Shown here: piece after piece, positions 39,017 to 49,051 of the stretch | Position numbering within the stretch: position 1 is the stretch's first letter | Layout: each line of letters starts with the position of its first letter | From: Pseudomonas sp. IAC-BECa141 | GTDB lineage: Bacteria; Pseudomonadota; Gammaproteobacteria; Pseudomonadales; Pseudomonadaceae | Assembly: GCF_020544405.1 (NCBI RefSeq) | Contig: NZ_CP065410.1 | Coordinates: forward strand, 4,402,001-4,466,000 | Length of the DNA: 64,000 nucleotides | Reading direction: 5' to 3' | The notes under the pieces: generated by a model | What the model was told of the DNA's origin: nothing | Database searches by the model: none | What the model saw: only the letters and a program-made list of their open reading frames with translations | Position numbers and translations under genes: made by a program

Positions 39017-41479
39017 TCAACGGAATTTGCCAGGCGCCTTGAATAACAGTGGCTGCGGTCTGGCGGGCCGACTTTGCAAACTGTCACAGGTAAACAACTG
39101 CGGGCGTTCCACAACATAACCCTGAGCGTAATCCACGCCGATTTCAAGCAACGCCTGCTCGATCTGCGCCGTTTCAACAAACTCGGCAATTGTCTGCTTA
39201 CCCATGACATGCCCGATGTGATTGATCACTTCGACCATTGCACGGTTAATCGGGTCGTCCAGCATATCCTTTACGAAACTCCCGTCGATCTTCAGGAAGT
39301 CTACAGGCAAATGTTTCAAATAAGCGAATGAAGACATTCCGGCACAAAAGTCATCGAGCGAAAAATAACAACCCAAGCCCTTGAGTTCATTAATAAATCT
39401 GATTGCACTACCGAGATTTGCAATGGCACTGGTTTCTGTAATTTCAAAACAAATCATTTCAGGCGGTATGCCGTAGTTATCAAACTGCTCGCGTAGAAAG
39501 TGCAAAAAAGCGTCATCTCCGATAGTAATGCCTGAAAGATTAATCGCACACATTGCCAGAGGCCCTTCGCACTCTTCGTTAATACATTGAGCAATAACCT
39601 TAAATACATTCTGCACAACCCAGCGATCCAATGAGGTCATCAAACCGTAACGCTCAGCCGCCGGTATGAAACTGTCCGGGAGAATCATCCGACCCGCTTC
39701 GTCATGCAGGCGCAGTAGAATTTCGATGTGCCCGCGGGAGCCTCCGGCAACCGAATTCAGCGGAGCGATTTCCTGGGCGTAGAGACAGAAACGGTTTTCC
39801 TCCAGGGCCATGTGCAGGCGCTGTACCCATGCCATCTCGCCGAAGCGCAGAGACAGCTCCGAATCGTCGGCGTGATAGACCTGCACCCGGTTGCGGCCCT
39901 TTTCCTTGGCCATGTAGCAGGCCATGTCGGCGGCCCGCAATGAGGCTTCGAGGGTGGTCGGGGTTTGCGCGACGTGCACCAGGCCGATGCTGACAGTGGT
40001 CAGGAACGGCCGGCCCTTCCAGACGAAATGCAGGTTCTGCACGGTCTGGCGCAGCCCCTCGGCGATTTTCTCGGCCGCCTCCGGCGCGCAGTTCTCCAGC
40101 AGGATGCCGAACTCGTCCCCGCCCAGCCGCGCCAGGGTGTCGCCCTCGCGCAGGCCCGATTGCAGCAACGCACAGATATGCCGCAACAACTCATCGCCGG
40201 CCGCATGCCCGCAAGTGTCATTGACCAGCTTGAACTGATCGAGATCGAGGAACATCAGCGCATGCCGTCCCGGCTGCCGGGTCAGGTTGTGCAGGGCCTG
40301 TTCGAGGCGGTATTCGAACTCGCGACGGTTGGCCAGCCCGGTCAGCGCATCGTGAGTGGCCTGCCACGACAGATTGGCGATGTATTGCCGCTCCTGGGTC
40401 ATGTCATGCAGCACCAGCACGGTACCGCTGACCTTGCCGGCGTTGCGGATCGGCGCGCCGACCAGGGTTACTGACACGGTGCTGCCATCCAGCCGCTGGA
40501 TCAGCTTCGAATGCTCGCTGCCGCCCGTGAGCTGGCCGCTGAGAATGTGCTCGATCAGCGTCAACCCCTCATTCTGGGCGTTGTCATCCAGCAGGTTGAA
40601 CAACGCCGCCAGCGGGAGACCGGCAGCCTGCTCGGCCTTCCAGTGGGTCAACGCCTCGGCGGCCGGGTTCATATAGTCGATCGCCCCGCTCACATCGGTG
40701 GTGATCACCCCGTCGCCGATCGAGTGCAAGGTGACATGGGCGCGGTCCTTTTCCAGTTGCAGCGCTTCGGCGAAAGCGTGCCGCTGCTTGAGCAATTTGC
40801 GGGTGCGCAGCAGTGCCAGCACAATCAGGCCCAGCGCGGTGGCAAGGTTGGTGAACAGCAGCAGGCGCAGGATCATCCGCGAGCCTTCGCCCAAGGCATC
40901 GCTGAACGCCTTGGCGGCCGGGGTCACGCCATCATTGATGGCAAAAATCCGCTCTTTCCAGCGCCGGATATCGGCCTCGGTGGCGGCATTGGCAGTGATG
41001 CGCTGATGCATCTCCTGCGCCACGCCGTCGAGCTCCACCAGATAGGCATCGCCCAGCGTCCAGCGGTCGATGGCGGTTTCCAGGTAACTGAAGTGACGGA
41101 AATTCAGGTACAGCCAGATCAGACTGGACACGTCGTCCGGATGATTGCCGCCCTTGAGGATGCCTTCGCGCGCCGCTTGCAGGTCGGGCGGTTGCTTGTC
41201 CAGCGCCAGACGCAACTGATGGCCACCCTGAGGCACGGCAATCGCGGTCTGGTATTTGAGGTAAATCGCCTCGTCTCGGCTGTCGGCATACAGATTGAGG
41301 TAATAGATGGCGTCTTTCTGGCCCTTGGACCAGAGGCTTTCGCCCGCCACATAACCTCGAACGGCCGACAGGACGTAAAGACTCACGCCCCCCAGCAAGG
41401 CTTGAAACAACACGACGGCAATGAATGGCCAGACGATGCCCAGCAACCGAGGCGTTCCGAGAGTCCGCTTTTGTTTCAT
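39017..41479 (-). CDS. Membrane PAS-GGDEF-EAL c-di-GMP signalling protein
   Basis: An 820-residue protein. It has a transmembrane helix near 13-35, a periplasmic sensor of about 165 residues, a second helix near 205-228, a PAS domain (SIGDGVITTDVSGAIDYMNP), a GGDEF domain and an EAL domain. The cyclase site is intact (LARLGGDEFGILL) with an RxxD I-site (REGD). The EAL signature is EIL and DDFG is DDFC, but INLSG, FEITET, LDDF, KIDGSF and the YAQGY glutamine are kept, so phosphodiesterase activity is plausible. Start ATG has AAGGA six bases upstream. The signal sensed is unknown. Confidence 0.9.
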   Translation of the reverse strand: MKQKRTLGTPRLLGIVWPFIAVVLFQALLGGVSLYVLSAVRGYVAGESLWSKGQKDAIYYLNLYADSRDEAIYLKYQTAIAVPQGGHQLRLALDKQPPDLQAAREGILKGGNHPDDVSSLIWLYLNFRHFSYLETAIDRWTLGDAYLVELDGVAQEMHQRITANAATEADIRRWKERIFAINDGVTPAAKAFSDALGEGSRMILRLLLFTNLATALGLIVLALLRTRKLLKQRHAFAEALQLEKDRAHVTLHSIGDGVITTDVSGAIDYMNPAAEALTHWKAEQAAGLPLAALFNLLDDNAQNEGLTLIEHILSGQLTGGSEHSKLIQRLDGSTVSVTLVGAPIRNAGKVSGTVLVLHDMTQERQYIANLSWQATHDALTGLANRREFEYRLEQALHNLTRQPGRHALMFLDLDQFKLVNDTCGHAAGDELLRHICALLQSGLREGDTLARLGGDEFGILLENCAPEAAEKIAEGLRQTVQNLHFVWKGRPFLTTVSIGLVHVAQTPTTLEASLRAADMACYMAKEKGRNRVQVYHADDSELSLRFGEMAWVQRLHMALEENRFCLYAQEIAPLNSVAGGSRGHIEILLRLHDEAGRMILPDSFIPAAERYGLMTSLDRWVVQNVFKVIAQCINEECEGPLAMCAINLSGITIGDDAFLHFLREQFDNYGIPPEMICFEITETSAIANLGSAIRFINELKGLGCYFSLDDFCAGMSSFAYLKHLPVDFLKIDGSFVKDMLDDPINRAMVEVINHIGHVMGKQTIAEFVETAQIEQALLEIGVDYAQGYVVERPQLFTCDSLQSRPARPQPLLFKAPGKFR

Positions 41480-42033
41480 TGGATTCCTTGCGTGGTCACT
41501 GCCTGATCGTCCGTCTCTATCAGACCAACTCCCAAAGACTAGGAGGCGTTCGGGGTTACGGCAAGCGGCGGATCGGCCCTGATTCAGTACAAACGCAGCC
41601 TTATATATATGTAACGCCGCACAATTGGCTGGCGGCGTTTCACTGGCACTCCAGTTGTTCCCTCTCAGGGCAGGAAATCGTTCTCGCGGAGTGCTGCATC
41701 ACATCGATCTCTCTTGCTACAACCGACACACCAGACACTCAGGAGTTTCGTGTCAGACAAGCATCGGGACTTGATTCGGGCCCCGACATCAAAGACCTGG
41801 TTCCCTCACCCGTCGCACGAGAAAACCATCAATCGCATAAGGCGAGAAACATCGCGCATGCCGACGTCGTGACCGCCAGCAATGACGTGCCGACCTCACT
41901 GGAAAGCGAGGCCAAACTGGTGGGCTTGTTGCGGAAAAAGTATCGCCTCGGTGGACGTGGCCACAAGCCTGCCGCCGAGCAACAGCTGGTCACGACGCCA
42001 CGACAGATGGATTGAAGGTGCTGCGCAGCTGAT
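41480..42033. other. Unassigned 550-base region
   Basis: It lies between the start of the PAS-GGDEF-EAL gene and the 3' end of the ABC exporter gene. It includes the former's promoter region (an ATATATAT tract at 41602-41610) and an exact inverted repeat. An open frame ending at 42015 reaches 196 codons if begun inside the neighbouring gene; its last 50 codons (LVGLLRKKYRLGGRGHKPAA) look protein-like, but I recognise no family. A GTG preceded by AGGAG at about 41748 opens only 40 codons. I do not call a gene. Confidence 0.4.
41613..41639. repeat. Perfect 8-bp inverted repeat
   Basis: AACGCCGC (41613-41620) and GCGGCGTT (41632-41639) around an 11-base spacer, close to an AT tract upstream of the PAS-GGDEF-EAL gene. 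It could be an operator or a hairpin; no strong T run follows on either strand. Confidence 0.45.
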
Positions 42034-43851
42034 CTACAACCGCTGCAAATGCCCATAAAGCTTGGCGTACAACCCGCCATCGGCAATCAGTTGCTGATGG
42101 TCGCCATCCTCGGCCACTTGCCCGCCGTCGAACACCAGCACCCGGTCCGCCTGCTTCACCGCTGACAAGCGGTGGGCGATGATCAGCGTGGTGCGGCCAT
42201 GGAGGAACCGCGCCATGGCCTGGTGCAGGTTGTATTCGGTGGCGGCGTCGAGGGCTGACGTCGCCTCGTCGAGAATCACCACTTTGGGTTCGGCGAGAAT
42301 CATCCGCGCGATCGCCAGACGTTGCCGCTGACCGCCGGACAAGCGCACGCCGGAGCGGCCGACGATGCTGTCCAGCCCGTCCGGCAAGGCGCGGATGGTG
42401 GGTTCGAGCTGGGCGATTTCCAGTGCCTGCCAGCAGGCTTCGTCGCTACGGGTGCGGCCCATGGTCAGGTTGGCGCGCACGCTGTCGTTGAACAGCGCCG
42501 GATGTTGCAGCACCACCGCGACATTTTCCCGAACCGTTTCCAGGCCGATTTCCTGCTGGGTCGATCCGCCGAAGCGGATCGTCCCGGCCAGTGGCGTGTA
42601 GAGCCCCAGCAGCAATTGCACGAGGGTACTTTTGCCGCCACCACTGGCGCCGACAATCGCCACTTTTTCACCAGGAGCGATGGACAGATTCAACTGGTCC
42701 AGCACCAGTTCGTCGCCGTAACCGAAGCTCAACCCTTGCACCTGAATCCCGACGGTATCGCGGCCCTTGAACGGATCGACACCGCCGGGGTATTGCGGCT
42801 CGTCGGCGCGCGCCAGCAGTTCGTTGATCCGCGACAGCGCACCGCCTGCCGCGTAGTAGGCGTATTGCAGGTTCAGCAGTTGTTCGACCGGGCCGATCAT
42901 GAACCACAGATAGCTGAACACCGCGAGCATCTGGCCGATCGACAGATCGGAGAACAACACCGTGAGCATGGCCGCCGCGCGGAAGATATCGATGCCGAAC
43001 TGAAACAGCAGACCACTGGCCCGGTTCGAGGCGTCGGTCTTCCATTGCGAATTGACTGCATAGTTGCGCACTTCCTGCGCTCGCAGGCCGAGGCGCCCGA
43101 GAAAAAAGCCCTGACGGTTGCCTGCGCGCACTTCCTGTATCGCATCAAGGGTTTCGCTCAGCGCCTGAGTGAAGCGCGAGGTGCTGTCGTTCTCCAGTTT
43201 CTTCAGGTGCTTGACCCGCTTGCCCAACTGCACCGTGGCGTAGATCACCAGCGGGTTGAACAGCAGGATCAGCAATGCCAGTTTCCAGTGCATCCACATC
43301 AGGATGCTGGCGGTGCCGACCAGGGTCAGCATCGCCACCAGGAAACGGCTGAGGGTTTCGCCGACAAACTTGTCGAGGGTGTCGAGATCGGTGACCAGGT
43401 GGGTGGTGACCGTGCCGCTGCCCAGGCTTTCGTATTCACCGAGGGAAATGCGTTTCAGACGCTCGATCAGCCGCACGCGAATGCGATAAACGATGTCCTT
43501 GGCCAGCCGCGCAAACAACCGCGCCTGCAATACGCCAAAACACAGGGCGCTGCAGCGCAGGGTCAGCGTCACCACCAGCATCAGGCCGATATAGCCTGCC
43601 GCCTGCTGCCACATCGAAGGCAGTACATGGTTCATGACTTTCAGCGCCGCATCGCCGTGACCGAGCAGGACTTCGTCCACCAACAACGGCAACAGCAGCG
43701 GAATCGGCACGCTGCACAGCGTCGCCAGTACGGCCACGCCGTTGGCGATCCACAGGGATTTTTTGTGATGAAGTGCCAATCGCCGGACTTCAGCCCAGCT
43801 CAGCCGGTCGACACGCTTGACGGCTGGCGTGTCATCGGCCGGGTCAGACAC
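42034..43851 (-). CDS. ABC transporter, fused permease and ATPase (MsbA-like exporter)
   Basis: A 605-residue half-transporter. About 300 residues of six transmembrane helices are followed by an ATPase domain with Walker A GASGGGKST, signature LSGGQRQRLAIARM, Walker B VVILDEATSALD and the H-loop LIIAHRLSAV. It acts as a homodimer exporting lipids, peptides or drugs; substrate is not evident. The GTG at 43851 overlaps the DsbA-like gene stop by eight bases; a longer frame to 43896 is less likely. Confidence 0.88.
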   Translation of the reverse strand: MSDPADDTPAVKRVDRLSWAEVRRLALHHKKSLWIANGVAVLATLCSVPIPLLLPLLVDEVLLGHGDAALKVMNHVLPSMWQQAAGYIGLMLVVTLTLRCSALCFGVLQARLFARLAKDIVYRIRVRLIERLKRISLGEYESLGSGTVTTHLVTDLDTLDKFVGETLSRFLVAMLTLVGTASILMWMHWKLALLILLFNPLVIYATVQLGKRVKHLKKLENDSTSRFTQALSETLDAIQEVRAGNRQGFFLGRLGLRAQEVRNYAVNSQWKTDASNRASGLLFQFGIDIFRAAAMLTVLFSDLSIGQMLAVFSYLWFMIGPVEQLLNLQYAYYAAGGALSRINELLARADEPQYPGGVDPFKGRDTVGIQVQGLSFGYGDELVLDQLNLSIAPGEKVAIVGASGGGKSTLVQLLLGLYTPLAGTIRFGGSTQQEIGLETVRENVAVVLQHPALFNDSVRANLTMGRTRSDEACWQALEIAQLEPTIRALPDGLDSIVGRSGVRLSGGQRQRLAIARMILAEPKVVILDEATSALDAATEYNLHQAMARFLHGRTTLIIAHRLSAVKQADRVLVFDGGQVAEDGDHQQLIADGGLYAKLYGHLQRL

Positions 43852-44479
43852 AGGCCGCGCGCTCCAGCCATCGACCGAGCAACGGCGACAGTTCACTGAG
43901 CGGCTGGTAACCGTTGGTCAGCAACGCCAGTTGGCCATTGCGCTCGGCGAGCAGGGTCGGGAATCCGGCGATGCCCAGATCCTGCACCCAGCTGAAATCG
44001 GCCTGGGTCGCCTTGTGTTGATCGGCATGATCAAACAGGGCAGCAAATTCGATGCGCGGGACGCCGGACTTCTCGGCCAGCTCCACCAGAACGCTGGCCT
44101 GGGTGACATCGCGACCTTCGACGTAAAACGCGTGCTGGATCAACCCGACCAGTTTCCACGCGCAATCCGGCGCCAGGCTGCGCGCGGTGACGATGGCCCG
44201 GCAGGCAGGTTCGGTGTCGTAGACAAAACCTTCCGGCAATGCGCCTTCCAACTTGAACGGCTGGCCAGTGGCCTCGGTAACCGCCTGCCAGTGTTCGAGA
44301 ATGTAGCGCCGGGTGGTCGGCTCAAGCGCCGCACCGCTGCCGGTGCGCAACCCGCCGACCACCAGGTGCAGTTCCACCCCGGCTGCCTGCGCCTGCTCCA
44401 CCAATGCCTTGGCTACCGGAGCAAATCCCCAGCACCACGAACACATCGGATCCATCACATAGAGCAGGCGTGCAGACAT
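43844..44479 (-). CDS. DsbA/FrnE-family thioredoxin-fold oxidoreductase
   Basis: A 211-residue protein with the redox motif CSWC at residues 13-16 (VMDPMCSWCWGFAPV) and the cis-proline region GIAGFPTLL. There is no signal peptide, so it is probably cytoplasmic, unlike periplasmic DsbA; FrnE-like proteins are the closer match. It lies two bases from trhO and overlaps the ABC exporter gene, suggesting one transcript. Its client is unknown. Confidence 0.85.
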   Translation of the reverse strand: MSARLLYVMDPMCSWCWGFAPVAKALVEQAQAAGVELHLVVGGLRTGSGAALEPTTRRYILEHWQAVTEATGQPFKLEGALPEGFVYDTEPACRAIVTARSLAPDCAWKLVGLIQHAFYVEGRDVTQASVLVELAEKSGVPRIEFAALFDHADQHKATQADFSWVQDLGIAGFPTLLAERNGQLALLTNGYQPLSELSPLLGRWLERAACV

Positions 44480-44481
44480 GA

Positions 44482-45432
44482 TTAAGCCTCGGTGGATGCT
44501 TGCTTATCTTGCTTATAGTTGTAGCCGATCGGGTGCGGCATGTTGCGCGCTTTTGCCAGTTCGATCTGCTTCTGGCGGTCGATGGCGCTGCGGCGGGTCT
44601 TCTCGCTCAGGGTGTCCCAGCAGTGCGGGCAGCTGATGCCGGCCACGTAATGCTCGGAGGCGCGATCTTCAACGCTGACCGGGGTGCGGCAGGCATGGCA
44701 CTGATCGTAGTCGCCTTCGCTCAGGTCATGGCGCACGGTCACGCGGTTGTCGAACACAAAGCAGTCGCCCTGCCATTTGGTTTCTTCCTGCGGCACTTCT
44801 TCGAGGTACTTCAGGATGCCGCCCTTGAGGTGGTAAACCTCTTCGAAACCTTCGCCGAGCATGTAGCTCGAGGCTTTTTCACAACGAATGCCGCCGGTGC
44901 AGAACATCGCGACCTTCTTGTGCACGGCCGGATCGAAGTGTTCTTTGATGTAGTCGGGGAATTCGCGAAAACTGGTGGTTTTCGGATCGATGGCGCCTTC
45001 GAAGGTGCCGATCGAGACTTCGTAATCGTTGCGGGTGTCGATCAGCAACACTTCCGGATCGCTGATCAGCGCATTCCAGTCCCGCGGTTCAACGTAGGTG
45101 CCGACCTTCTTGTTCGGGTCGACGCCTTCGACGCCCAGGGTCACGATCTCTTTCTTGAGCTTGACCTTGGTGCGATAGAACGGCTGCTCGTCGCAGTACG
45201 ATTCCTTGTGATCGATATCGACCATGCGCGGATCGTTGCGCAGCCAGGCCAGCAGGCCGTCGATGCCTTCACGGCTGCCGGAAACCGTGCCGTTGATGCC
45301 TTCTTCGGCGATCAGCAGAGTGCCTTTGATGCCGTTGTCGACCATCGCTTGCAACAGGGGCTCGCGCAGGCTGACGTAATCTTCGAGGGTGACGAACTTG
45401 TACAGTGCCGCCACGACAATCGGTTGTGTCAT
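44482..45432 (-). CDS. trhO: tRNA uridine(34) hydroxylase TrhO (rhodanese family)
   Basis: A 316-residue protein. An N-terminal ferredoxin-like part ([14 protein letters not shown]) precedes a rhodanese domain with the active-site Cys178 in [13 protein letters not shown]. The C terminus has two CxxC pairs (CHACRTP and CPHCWD), probably a metal site. YceA/TrhO makes 5-hydroxyuridine at the tRNA wobble position on the way to carboxymethoxyuridine. First gene of the trhO-dsbA-like-ABC unit. Confidence 0.93.
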   Translation of the reverse strand: MTQPIVVAALYKFVTLEDYVSLREPLLQAMVDNGIKGTLLIAEEGINGTVSGSREGIDGLLAWLRNDPRMVDIDHKESYCDEQPFYRTKVKLKKEIVTLGVEGVDPNKKVGTYVEPRDWNALISDPEVLLIDTRNDYEVSIGTFEGAIDPKTTSFREFPDYIKEHFDPAVHKKVAMFCTGGIRCEKASSYMLGEGFEEVYHLKGGILKYLEEVPQEETKWQGDCFVFDNRVTVRHDLSEGDYDQCHACRTPVSVEDRASEHYVAGISCPHCWDTLSEKTRRSAIDRQKQIELAKARNMPHPIGYNYKQDKQASTEA

Positions 45433-45480
45433 GGGTATTTCTCCAGGTGGCTACCCTCGTAAAGGGTGAACCGGATGCGA

Positions 45481-45508
45481 AAAAAAACGCGCCGGGTCAG
45501 CGGCGCGT
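45481..45508 (-). terminator. Terminator downstream of the bolA-like gene
   Basis: ACGCGCCG (45487-45494) pairs with CGGCGCGT (45501-45508). On the minus strand the stem is followed by seven or more T. It lies 42 bases after the bolA-like stop and separates that unit from trhO. Confidence 0.85.
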
Positions 45509-45549
45509 TGCGGATTCTAGCAAAAAACCTCAGTTCATTGCTGCAAGGC

Positions 45550-45849
45550 TCAATGCTTGCTGCCGCCGGCACAGGTCGGCGACGCCGGAGCGGCACCCAC
45601 CTCTGCCCATTCCTGCGGGGTGTAGGTGTGCAGCGCCAACGCATGGAACTCGCCCATCAGCTCGCCGAGCGTGCCGTAGACTTTCTGGTGGCGCTTGACC
45701 CGGTTCAGGCCTTCGAACTGCGCACTGACCACCACTGCCTTGAAGTGGGTCTGCAACCCGCGACTGTGCATGTGGCTTTCGTCCAGCACTTGCAGATGCT
45801 CAGGCTGAAGCAGCGCCAGCGTCGATTCGATGCGTTGTTGCATGGTCAT
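45550..45849 (-). CDS. BolA family protein
   Basis: A 99-residue BolA-fold protein (IESTLALLQPEHLQVLDESH; HFKAVVVSAQFEGLNRVKRHQ with the conserved RHQ). BolA proteins work with monothiol glutaredoxins in Fe-S cluster handling and some act as regulators. ATG 45849 has GGAG six bases upstream. The stop of the DUF2059 gene is 12 bases before it, so they are co-transcribed. Confidence 0.9.
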   Translation of the reverse strand: MTMQQRIESTLALLQPEHLQVLDESHMHSRGLQTHFKAVVVSAQFEGLNRVKRHQKVYGTLGELMGEFHALALHTYTPQEWAEVGAAPASPTCAGGSKH

Positions 45850-45861
45850 CACGAACTCCGC

Positions 45862-46380
45862 TTACTTCTTCTTGGCCGGAGCCGCGCCTTTCGGTGCCAG
45901 CTCGTTGGTCATGTCGTCCAGCAGCTTGTTGACCACCGGTACCGCGCTTTCCAGTTTGGCCTGGGTCATCTGGGCCGATTGCTGAGTCAGCTGCGGCATT
46001 TTTTCCAGGACTTTCTTGCCCAGTGGCGACTGGTAGAACGCGACCAGATCTTTCAACTCCTGTTCGCTGAAGTTGCTGGTGTAGAGCTTGACCATGTCCG
46101 GCTTCAGCTTGTTCCAGCCGATGGCCTGGTCCAGGGCGGCGTTGGCCTTGGCCTGGTAGGTATCCAGTACGGCTTTCTTGGATTCCGGCGCCTTGGTCTG
46201 TTCAAAACGCTGGGCAAACATCTGCTGAACCTGCATGTACACCGGAGTGCCCAGCTTGTCAGCGTGCGCCAGGGTCAGGAAAGTTTCGGCACTGGCGTTG
46301 TGGCTGGCGGTATCGGCAAACACCTGGCCGCTGGCGCAAACCAGGGCAACCGCGGTGCAGATGGCACGAAGACGAATCAT
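45862..46380 (-). CDS. DUF2059 domain periplasmic protein
   Basis: A 172-residue protein with a cleavable signal peptide (MIRLRAICTAVALVCASGQVF, cut near AFADT-type site after residue 22) and a helical DUF2059 domain (ELKDLVAFYQSPLGKKVLEKM is the family hallmark). The C terminus is lysine/alanine-rich. The function of the domain is not established. It is divergent from fumC. Confidence 0.87.
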   Translation of the reverse strand: MIRLRAICTAVALVCASGQVFADTASHNASAETFLTLAHADKLGTPVYMQVQQMFAQRFEQTKAPESKKAVLDTYQAKANAALDQAIGWNKLKPDMVKLYTSNFSEQELKDLVAFYQSPLGKKVLEKMPQLTQQSAQMTQAKLESAVPVVNKLLDDMTNELAPKGAAPAKKK

Positions 46381-46573
46381 CGAGTTTCCTTTTCAGCTAG
46401 GCGAGGTCAAACCCCAAGGGCGACCATTCTGCGCCTGAATAACGCTGCGGCTCAACCCCCGGCCCTTGCCGCGCTTGATTGGCGGGGATTTGCCAGTCAA
46501 CAATCGGCCGGAGGGAACCACCCGGGCCGACACCGGCCTAAACTGCGCAAACAGACCAACAGGAGTGTGCACG

Positions 46574-47968
46574 ATGAGCCGTAACGAAACCGACAGCCTG
46601 GGCCCGATCGAAGTCCCGGACGACGCTTACTGGGGCGCTCAGACGCAACGCTCGCTGATCAACTTCGCCATTGGCCAGGAACGCATGCCCTTGCCGGTCC
46701 TGCACGCCCTGGCCCTGATCAAGAAAGCCGCGGCCCGGGTCAACGACCGCAACGGCGACCTGCCAGCCGACATCGCCCGCCTGATCGAACAGGCCGCCGA
46801 CGAAGTGCTCGACGGCCAGCATGACGACCAGTTCCCGCTGGTGGTCTGGCAGACCGGCAGCGGCACGCAAAGCAACATGAACGTCAACGAAGTGATCGCC
46901 GGTCGCGCCAACGAACTGGCCGGCAACCCGCGCGGTGGCAAGACGCCAGTGCACCCCAACGATCACGTCAACCGCTCGCAGAGTTCCAACGACTGCTTTC
47001 CCACCGCCATGAGCATCGCCACTGCGCAAGCGGTGCAGGCCCAACTGCTGCCCGCCATCGCCGAGTTGTCGGGCGGCCTCGCCGAGCTGTCGGCACGGCA
47101 TATGAAACTGGTGAAAACCGGTCGCACCCACATGATGGACGCCACGCCGATCACTTTCGGCCAGGAAATCTCCGGCTTCATAGCGCAGCTGGATTACGCC
47201 GAACGAGCGATCCGCGCAGCGTTGCCCGCAGTCTGCGAACTGGCGCAGGGCGGCACGGCCGTCGGCACCGGACTCAATTCGCCACACGGTTTCGGCGAAG
47301 CGATTGCCGCGGAACTGGCGGCGCTGTCGGGCCTGCCATTCGTCACCGCGCCGAACAAGTTCGCAGCCCTCGCCGGCCATGAGCCGCTGACTACGCTGTC
47401 CGGCGCCCTGAAAACCCTCGCCGTGGCGCTGATGAAAATCGCCAACGACTTGCGTCTGCTGGGCTCGGGCCCACGCGCAGGTTTTGCTGAAGTGAAATTG
47501 CCGGCCAACGAACCAGGCAGTTCGATCATGCCCGGCAAGGTCAACCCGACGCAGTGCGAAGCGTTGTCGATGCTCGCCTGTCAGGTGCTGGGCAACGACG
47601 TGGCAATCGGTTTTGCCGCCAGCCAGGGTCATCTGCAACTGAACGTGTTCAAACCGGTGATCATCCACAACCTGCTGCAATCGATCCGCCTGCTGGCCGA
47701 CGGGTGCAGCAACTTCCAGCAGCACTGCATCGCCGGGCTTGAACCGGATGCCGAAGTCATGGCGAAACATCTGGAACGCGGGCTGATGCTGGTGACGGCG
47801 CTGAACCCGCACATCGGCTACGACAAGTCGGCGGAAATCGCCAAGAAAGCCTACAGCGAGGGCAAGACCCTGCGCGAAGCGGCGCTGGAGCTGGGTTATC
47901 TGACCGATGAGGAGTTCGACGCCTGGGTACGGCCGGAGAACATGATCGAGGCCGGGGCCAAGGGCTGA
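46574..47968 (+). CDS. fumC: Class II fumarate hydratase
   Basis: A 464-residue oxygen-stable fumarase of the TCA cycle. [34 protein letters not shown] and the superfamily signature [17 protein letters not shown] are clear. ATG 46574 follows AGGAG at 46561; the frame opens earlier but upstream codons have no resemblance. Pseudomonads often carry two FumC-type genes, one induced by iron shortage; I saw no Fur box in the 190-base leader. Confidence 0.95.
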   Translation: MSRNETDSLGPIEVPDDAYWGAQTQRSLINFAIGQERMPLPVLHALALIKKAAARVNDRNGDLPADIARLIEQAADEVLDGQHDDQFPLVVWQTGSGTQSNMNVNEVIAGRANELAGNPRGGKTPVHPNDHVNRSQSSNDCFPTAMSIATAQAVQAQLLPAIAELSGGLAELSARHMKLVKTGRTHMMDATPITFGQEISGFIAQLDYAERAIRAALPAVCELAQGGTAVGTGLNSPHGFGEAIAAELAALSGLPFVTAPNKFAALAGHEPLTTLSGALKTLAVALMKIANDLRLLGSGPRAGFAEVKLPANEPGSSIMPGKVNPTQCEALSMLACQVLGNDVAIGFAASQGHLQLNVFKPVIIHNLLQSIRLLADGCSNFQQHCIAGLEPDAEVMAKHLERGLMLVTALNPHIGYDKSAEIAKKAYSEGKTLREAALELGYLTDEEFDAWVRPENMIEAGAKG

Positions 47969-47994
47969 ATCCCGTAGCGCCAGAAAGTCCGTCA

Positions 47995-48075
47995 TCGCGA
48001 GCAAGCTCGCTCCCACAGTTGACCGCATTCCCCTGTCAGGAATGCGGTTGAATGTGGGAGCGAGCTTGCTCGCGA
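47995..48075. repeat. REPIN: inverted pair of REP elements
   Basis: Two REP copies in opposite orientation (GCGAGCAAGCTCGCTCCCAC at the left end, the inverse at 48054-48075) enclose a spacer with its own inverted repeat CCGCATTCC/GGAATGCGG. Total 81 bases, between the convergent fumC and EamA genes. This is the standard REPIN organisation of fluorescent pseudomonads. Confidence 0.9.
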
Positions 48076-48091
48076 ATGAGGTTGACGCGGT

Positions 48092-49051
48092 TTAGCTGGC
48101 GGCCATCTTCATCCGCCGGGCCTTTAGCCCGGCAATCAGCGAAGGCCCGAGCGCCACCAGCGCCGACCCCAGCACCACCAGCACCGCCCCGCCATACCCC
48201 AGCAGATTGATTTGCTCGGCATGCACATACTCGGGCCACACCACGGCCGCCACCGCTACTGCGCCGAACGTCACCAGCGGCGTGATCGCGAGCGTCGCAC
48301 TGACCCGTGAGGCTTCCCAATGCGCCAGTGCCTCGGCAAATGCGCCGTAGGCGATCAGGGTGTTCATGCAGCACGCCAGCAGCAGCCAGCCCTGCAACGG
48401 GCTCAGCGACAGTGCTTCGAGCGGATGCACCCAAGGCGTCAGCAACATGGCGCAGAACAGGTAGATCACCATCATCACCTGCAACGAATTCCACACCGTC
48501 AACAATTGCTTCTGCCCCAACGCGTAAAAGGTCCAGACGGTCGAGGCCAACAGCACCAGCAACACGCCGGCGGTGTAATCAGATAAAGAGGTGAGCAATT
48601 CCGCCAGACGCTGATTGAAGAACAGCGCAAAACCGATCAGCAGCACCACCAGGCCAATGCCCTGGCCGATGCTGAAGCGCTCCTTGAACACGAACAGACT
48701 GGCGATCAGCAACATGATCGGCCCCATCTGCACCACCAGTTGCGCAGTGCCGGGGCTGAGCAGGTTCAGGCCCATCAGGTACAGCACGTAGTTGCCCACC
48801 AGCCCGAGCACGGCCATCAGTACCAGCCAGCCGCCCTTCGGCCCGAGCACCTTGCGACTCGGCAGCCGTTTGGTCGCCGCCAGATAAATGAACAGACAGC
48901 CGCCGGACACCAGCAGACGAAACCAGGTCACCGTGACCGGATCCATCACCATCAGCACCTGCTTGAGCTTGATCGGCAGGATTCCCCACAGAAACGCCGT
49001 CAACAGCGCCAGGAACATGCCGTACACCCAACGACCCGATGAAACGTGCAT
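48092..49051 (-). CDS. EamA/DMT-family inner-membrane transporter
   Basis: A 319-residue protein with ten predicted transmembrane helices in two EamA repeats (FLALLTAFLWGILPIKL begins the first; AGVLLVLLASTVWTFYALG the second). Members export amino acids, metabolites or other small molecules; the substrate is not predictable. A start at MFLALL, 11 codons in, is also possible. It stands alone. Confidence 0.88.
   Translation of the reverse strand: MHVSSGRWVYGMFLALLTAFLWGILPIKLKQVLMVMDPVTVTWFRLLVSGGCLFIYLAATKRLPSRKVLGPKGGWLVLMAVLGLVGNYVLYLMGLNLLSPGTAQLVVQMGPIMLLIASLFVFKERFSIGQGIGLVVLLIGFALFFNQRLAELLTSLSDYTAGVLLVLLASTVWTFYALGQKQLLTVWNSLQVMMVIYLFCAMLLTPWVHPLEALSLSPLQGWLLLACCMNTLIAYGAFAEALAHWEASRVSATLAITPLVTFGAVAVAAVVWPEYVHAEQINLLGYGGAVLVVLGSALVALGPSLIAGLKARRMKMAAS

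Noticed and set aside
42322..43899. 525-codon plus-strand frame
   Set aside because: Antisense to the ABC exporter with intact Walker motifs on the minus strand.
46538..48028. 496-codon minus-strand frame
   Set aside because: Antisense to fumC; no ribosome binding site or domain.
48036..48494. 152-codon minus-strand frame overlapping the EamA gene
   Set aside because: Out-of-frame shadow of the EamA transporter; glycine/arginine-rich translation typical of shadows.
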